From positions 18,863,249 through 18,927,248 of the forward strand of contig OZ038423.1 of assembly GCA_964036155.1 (NCBI GenBank): 64,000 nt of DNA, read 5' to 3'. Positions 61,101 to 64,000 of this stretch are shown in pieces. The position numbers and the translations under genes were made by a program. The stretch comes from Diploscapter coronatus (taxonomy: Eukaryota; Nematoda; Chromadorea; Rhabditida; Rhabditidae). How positions within the stretch are numbered: position 1 is the stretch's first letter; every line of letters begins with the position of its first letter. Under the pieces are notes generated by a model. It had not been told where the DNA came from and did no database searches. It worked only from the letters and a program-made list of their open reading frames with translations.

Positions 61101-63467
61101 ATCGGGTTTTCATATGGGCAAAGTTTCATTACCCAGACTTACTATTTCAAAAACTACTTGCGCCCTCTAAATATATAAGCACCTATGAATATTGAAAAAT
61201 TCAGATAATTTAATTCCAACCCTGATCAGCTTTCCCCAAATGTTCTACACTCAAATAATTGTCCAAGCACCTCTGGCAGTGGACTCGTTCTTCTTCCTCA
61301 GGTCTGATCAACAAGACTCTTCTGAACCTTCAGTTTCATTGATTTAGTGGAATGTTGGCAGCATATCTCTTCTTTCGCAAAGTAAAATTCGGCGGAATTC
61401 GCAATCCATTTTCTATCGTAACTTGGCTGTTCATCTTTTTGAAAAGATACACTAGGTAAATTTGTCCCAAAATGCAACAACGATAGCCCATTCCACAGAA
61501 TCACTCCAACCTACGCAGTCATCATGCTTCTGGATGTCACCTTATTCACCTACATTTCTAATGGACCATTTTGGAGACCAATTGAGTTGCAGGGTAACAT
61601 TTTGATAGGTAAAAGAACCACGGATCAGTAGCAAATTCAAGGATGTCGAATTGCTTGGTGGACGAATTTCCTTTATCTGAATAACTGGCTGCTGCAAGAT
61701 GTGGAATGCTGCATGGGTTGGACGTGGTATCTTGCGAATGACACACAATTCTACTATGTTCTCTATCCTTTGCTCATCGTCGTATTCCTGAAATTGTAAG
61801 CATCAGGCTGATGATATCCAGACCTTGACAGGTTTTCAGTCAAACTGAAGGGAAATGCACTGAGGGGGTCGAATTTTTCAAAATGTGCAGAAACCCGAGA
61901 AAAAGCCCCGAAATCATGTCTTCCAGGTCGAGTATAGTCAGAAACCACGAAAAGACCCGACCTCAGACCTATTTCGAATCTTTAGTCCGACCTCTTATTT
62001 TGCATCTTCAAAAATTATAGAGACTCTTTTAAAAATTAGAGGGGAATGTGCACAGACAGTTTGACTAAAGTCCTGCCTAGATCTGATAAGACTGTCAAAA
62101 ATATTTTCAGTGGTCGCAACATCGGAGTTCTTGTATCGCTCCTGCTCATCGTTTTATCTTCACTAGTTCATCTCTACATCGTCATTATCAATGATTTCCC
62201 ACCAGCTCCTCTGCTGACGGCCAAGTTGCAGATGTAAGAAGTTTCACCAGCTTCAGTGACTAAACAAACTGCGGATATTTATTTAAAAGGAGAAAAGTCT
62301 GAATCGAAATAATCATTCATTCTTCATAATCACGACGATTCAATTTCTTTCGGAACCGGGCAGAATGGAATTATAAATTTTGTCTTACCACTGATTGCAT
62401 ATTCATACTTATTCAAGAAATTCAGCGTCAAACAATTGGATCAGTACTGGAACTATGTTTATGTCCGACCATACACACGATGCACTCCGTTCATCATCGG
62501 AATAAATGTCGGCTATTTCTTGAATCATCTATCGAAGGATCACCTCACAAAAAGCATCAAGATGAAATTCAGCAAAGTAACGATTTATTTACGAAATTAT
62601 TCAAAATTCACGTTTCATTCTAGTCAGTGAAAATAGTCGGTTGGACCACTTCAACTATCCTGGGGCTGTATTCAGTATTTGGTCTTTACAACTTCGCTAA
62701 AACTGGAGACATTTCTGAGTGGTGGAAAGTAGGACAATGTGAATATGAATTGTATTTACTGAATTGTCGTTTCTAGATTTTGTATGTGCTATGCGGTCGA
62801 AATGCCTACGCACTGGCTCTGGGCTGGGCAGCATTTGCTTGCGCAACTGGAAATGGAGGTAAAATTACTACGATTTTTTCCTCGGATTCAATCAGGAATG
62901 TGTGCGGAATTACCAAATTCGACTTTAGTCCCACTCCATTCCTGAAGAATAAAGTAATCCAGCTTCAACCCCATAAAATTTGCAAACAAACTATTGCAAA
63001 ACAACGAAAATTAACATAACTTCTAGTCAATTGAAATTCGAATGGGAAATTCGTGAAATCAGAAAGAAAAGACTATTTTCAGGACCAATCAATCGTTTTC
63101 TGAGTTGGCGCTTCTTCGTTCCTCTGTCGAAGTGCACATTCTGCGCCTATCTAATTCATCCTATTCTATTGCAAGTCTACAACTTCAGTCGACCACAGCC
63201 TTTCCATTTCGCATCGCTTATGCAAATGGTAGAACTCTCCACTTTCAGAGAAAAATGATACTGAAATTTCAGCTGCGACACACATTCGAAGCAGTCGTCG
63301 TGTCGTACATCTGTGCCTTCTTCTTTGCGCTGGCATTCGAGAGACCATTTAACGCTCTAGATGAGATTCTTCTGTCGACACAAAGAGTGGCAAGACCTCC
63401 AGCACAGAACAAGACAACGAGTGAGGAGAAAAAGCCTCTGACAGAAAGAAAAGAGCACCATTCGTGA
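58181..63467 (+). CDS. NRF-6-type membrane acyltransferase (NRF domain + acyltransferase 3)
   Basis: Multipass membrane protein of the family named after C. elegans nose-resistant-to-fluoxetine genes; members are proposed acyl transferases or lipid/drug handlers. Twenty in-phase exons, 820 residues: 58181-58238, 58288-58349, 58399-58502, 58873-59208, 59252-59356, 59960-60087, 60132-60249, 60301-60422, 60468-60544, 60799-60895, 61205-61301, 61348-61455, 61499-61593, 61642-61795, 62111-62233, 62426-62576, 62624-62728, 62777-62858, 63083-63228, 63273-63467. Signal peptide (SLALSLFLLLPAAVV); luminal NRF domain at about 75-255 (RHWVFNVVDAMGKVPAGISGGN, with Cys in VGSWHTC, GQYC and VCVPDSC); first membrane helix at about 305; acyltransferase 3 part opens GDIDCLHGIRFLSMCWIILGH, then LAVDSFFFLSG, GWTWYLANDTQFY, YWNYVYVRPYTR, CAYLIHP and AFERPF. 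Charged tail. AATAAA is at 63543-63548. Exon 2 uses the second AG of TATTAGAG. Confidence 0.93.
59391..59951. mobile_element. Non-autonomous DNA transposon with TA-flanked TIRs (in NRF intron 5)
   Basis: The left end TATCGGGTCTTAACATAAG (59391-59409) has its inverted match CTTATGTTAAGACCCGGTA at 59933-59951. TA at each outer edge suits a Tc1/mariner target duplication. Nearly fills intron 5 and ends a few bases before the splice acceptor. No transposase frame. Confidence 0.75.
60560..60765. mobile_element. Long-palindrome MITE (in NRF intron 9)
   Basis: Left: CTGGACAACGGGCCGGTACG ... CCGTTTGCATTTAC ... ATAACTGGAG. The reverse complement of the right side repeats it: CTGGACAACGGGCTGGTACG ... 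CCGTTTGCATTTAC ... ATAACTGGAG. Nearly the whole 206 bp folds on itself. Markedly GC-richer than its surroundings. Confidence 0.8.
60913..61169. mobile_element. MITE family 5, copy 2 (in NRF intron 10)
   Basis: TAGAGGGAGCAAGTGGAG at the left and CTACTTGCGCCCTCTA at the right are inverted repeats with TA at both edges. Ends and interior match 53271-53469. Confidence 0.75.
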
Positions 63468-64000
63468 CATCTAATGTCGAACAATATATAGGAACCTATT
63501 TAACAGAATAGCAGCATAGCTGTACATTTACGTGTTTGTTGTAATAAACGTCTTTTTCCAACAACTTCTGATTATAGCTTCATATCAAACAGATATAAGA
63601 AATAGTCGGATAAAAAAACATTATTAATTTGGCATCATACATTCAAATCAAGGCTGCTAGAAAAAGACACCGGACTTTCTAAGAAATAGTATGGGGAGGC
63701 AAGATAGGTAAAAAAAGCCGGTGTCTTTTTCTAACTGGTGTCCCGGTGTCTTTTTCTAGGGGCCTCAAATCAAGCATCTAAGAAAGTCTGCATACGCATT
63801 ACAACGTTCTATTCTGAAAGAGTGTGCGGCTTATGCGATAGGTATAAAGAAATCGATCGAATTGCAGTGGGTTTTATTCTATCAATTCTCTCGAAAAATT
63901 AGATTATTCAACAAGACCAGATGTATCTAGCGTTTCTGGCAAGTGATTTCCACTATTGTTGCTGATACAATTTGAGTAAGCCACTATCATAATTTTCCCA
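63468..64000. other. 3' flank of the NRF-6-type gene
   Basis: Poly(A) signal AATAAA at 63543-63548. Contains the inverted-repeat element 63657-63760. No further gene begins recognisably before the window ends. Confidence 0.6.
63657..63760. repeat. Inverted-repeat element downstream of NRF gene
   Basis: CTAGAAAAAGACACCGG near the left edge; its inverse CCGGTGTCTTTTTCTA occurs twice on the right (63718-63733 and 63743-63758), so the right terminus is duplicated. Confidence 0.7.

Noticed and set aside
1..64000. CRISPR array, rRNA, bacterial-type operon or viral insertion
   Set aside because: No regularly spaced direct repeats, rRNA-like blocks or polymerase/capsid motifs were recognised; all supported genes are spliced nuclear genes.

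Overview
The window looks like AT-rich nuclear DNA from an invertebrate, most likely a nematode. The evidence is many short introns with T-rich 3' ends (TTTTCAG), a cuticlin-type ZP-domain gene, an NRF-6-type acyltransferase, a SWEET transporter and a CBP-1-type co-activator. The species cannot be named from sequence alone. I rebuilt nine spliced genes by hand. Their exon phases agree except at two places in the vWA/ZP gene and one in the F-box/kelch gene, which are flagged.

Layout: CUEDC1-like gene (-, 1735-2946, 3' end unresolved); SWEET sugar transporter (+, 5852-7556); diverged ELO-family elongase-like protein (-, 8694-10518); F-box/kelch protein (-, 11562-12820); glucosamine-6-phosphate deaminase (+, 14288-16155); CBP/p300 (-, 17035-29515, 38 exons); AGGF1-like OCRE/FHA/G-patch protein (+, 32839-37375); large Thr/Pro-rich vWA + ZP cuticlin-like protein (+, 40482-54115, 35 exons); concentrative nucleoside transporter-like protein (+, 54865-57496); NRF-6-type acyltransferase (+, 58181-63467). 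These are independently transcribed genes; nothing suggests a common pathway or an operon-like unit.

Introns and intergenic gaps hold many small inverted-repeat elements (MITE-like) and at least four dispersed repeat families with two or three copies each inside the window. Several have TA at both ends, as Tc1/mariner-derived elements do.

Most striking protein-level observations: an intact seven-exon elongase-family gene whose catalytic HxxHH box reads YxxYY; an intact CNT transporter in which several substrate- and sodium-binding motif residues are replaced; GC-AG introns in three genes; and two places where a 25-26 nt intron, or else a frame break, must be invoked.
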